Assembly (NCBI RefSeq): GCF_963678635.1
Contig: NW_026971292.1
Span: forward strand, 27,490 to 91,489
Direction: 5' to 3'
DNA: 64,000 nucleotides
DNA from: Symsagittifera roscoffensis
Lineage: Eukaryota > Xenacoelomorpha > Acoela > Convolutidae
Part shown: piece by piece, positions 63,650 to 64,000 of the stretch
How the letters are laid out: every line of letters starts with the position of its first letter
How positions within the stretch are numbered: position 1 is the first letter of the stretch
Translations under genes and position numbers: made by a program
Notes under the pieces: generated by a model
Database searches by the model: none
What the model was told of the DNA's origin: nothing
The model's input: only the letters and a program-made list of their open reading frames with translations

Positions 63650-64000
63650 GGGGGGATGATTTCTACTGATTTTTTACTTTTTTACTGTTTTTGGTTTTTT
63701 CGGTTATTTTTTATGTTTTTTTGTTTTTCTTGGGTACTAGAATACTTTTTGTTTGGTTTTATTTATATCTTTAATTGTTTTTGGTCACAAACCTCTAAGG
63801 GAACGAGGGGATGGCCGATCACCCCACCCTTCCTGGTTCGTGAATTTTCGGTCTTAACTAGGTTAAAAAGCTATTCACGGTAATCCGCAAGGCTTCCGCG
63901 TTCCGAACTACCCTTCCCGGCGGTTTTGGCCTATTAAGGGCGTTAATGTGAGCATCCGCTCGGCGCGGAGTGCTCATTAACTGTTCTGCCGGTCACGATG
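63650..64000 (-). repeat. Element C 5' LTR, 3'-terminal part (truncated by window edge)
   Basis: Plus-strand T-rich block (63,660-63,780), then GGTTAAAAAGCTATTCACGG at 63,861, matching TTAAAAAGCTATCACAGTAC of LTR units 1 to 3 (36,367 and equivalents) and, inverted, the left end of the window. CCGCAAGGCTTCCGCGTTCC matches CCGGAAGATTTACACGTTCC in the same spacing. More diverged from the units than they are from each other. Confidence 0.65.

Larger units (their letters stand above)
46071..64000 (-). mobile_element. Element C: giant Ty3/gypsy-like LTR element, best-preserved copy
   Basis: Minus-strand order is LTR end (64,000-63,650), leader, gag, protease, RT, RNase H, linker, integrase, acidic tail, ORFx, spacer, cassette C1 to C7, cut at 46,071 by the LTR of unit 3. 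About 18 kb is present. Long open frames survive (690, 571, 484, 370, 367 and 314 codons). About seven frame changes in pol and several stops in the cassette remain. Some single-base breaks could be assembly errors, but catalytic substitutions in RT and integrase point to real decay. Confidence 0.75.

Overview
The window looks like eukaryotic nuclear DNA made almost entirely of decayed or rearranged LTR retroelements. I recognise no host gene, rRNA, tRNA or CRISPR array. All coding signal comes from Ty3/gypsy-type gag-pol and from a long second coding block that always follows it. The host is probably a metazoan. A nematode is a weak impression from the style of the accessory proteins and is not shown by the sequence.

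Layout. Element A (+ strand, about 1-22,550) runs: end of a 5' LTR (1-215), 2.6 kb leader, gag and pol remnants (2,848-10,140), a small conserved ORF called here ORFx (10,195-10,760), an accessory cassette (11,281-19,755), a tandemly duplicated 3' end, and part of a 3' LTR (21,956-22,550). Element B (- strand, 38,720 down to 22,830) has a 5' LTR, leader, 42-bp minisatellite, gag-pol with a duplicated integrase, ORFx, and a cassette shortened by internal deletion. It meets A tail to tail near 22.6-22.8 kb. Element C (- strand, 64,000 down to 46,071) is the best preserved: LTR end, leader, gag, protease, RT, RNase H, integrase, ORFx and about 6.6 kb of cassette. Between C and B lies a tandem array of LTRs separated only by the 3' end of the cassette (36,201-46,070).

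Main result. Gag-pol, then ORFx, then the cassette recur three times in the same order and orientation, on both strands. The LTR-like ends flank the whole and not just gag-pol. This argues for one giant Ty3/gypsy-like element (internal part more than 21 kb in A) that carries a second polyprotein-like block downstream of pol. The block, called C1 to C9 here in order, has an N-terminal domain, a coiled coil, an SGNH/GDSL-type hydrolase with all four blocks visible in copy C (C3), a large protein with a degenerate SGNH-like motif (C4), further conserved unknown domains (C5-C8) and a basic C-terminal domain (C9).

Working of the parts. Gag, protease, RT, RNase H and integrase would be the replication machinery. 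The job of the cassette is unknown; its place downstream of pol is where env-like or other accessory genes sit in some LTR elements. No copy here looks autonomous: each has lost a different set of catalytic residues or domains, and all carry frameshifts or stops. The start and stop positions given for broken genes are approximate and come from reading homologous copies against each other by eye.
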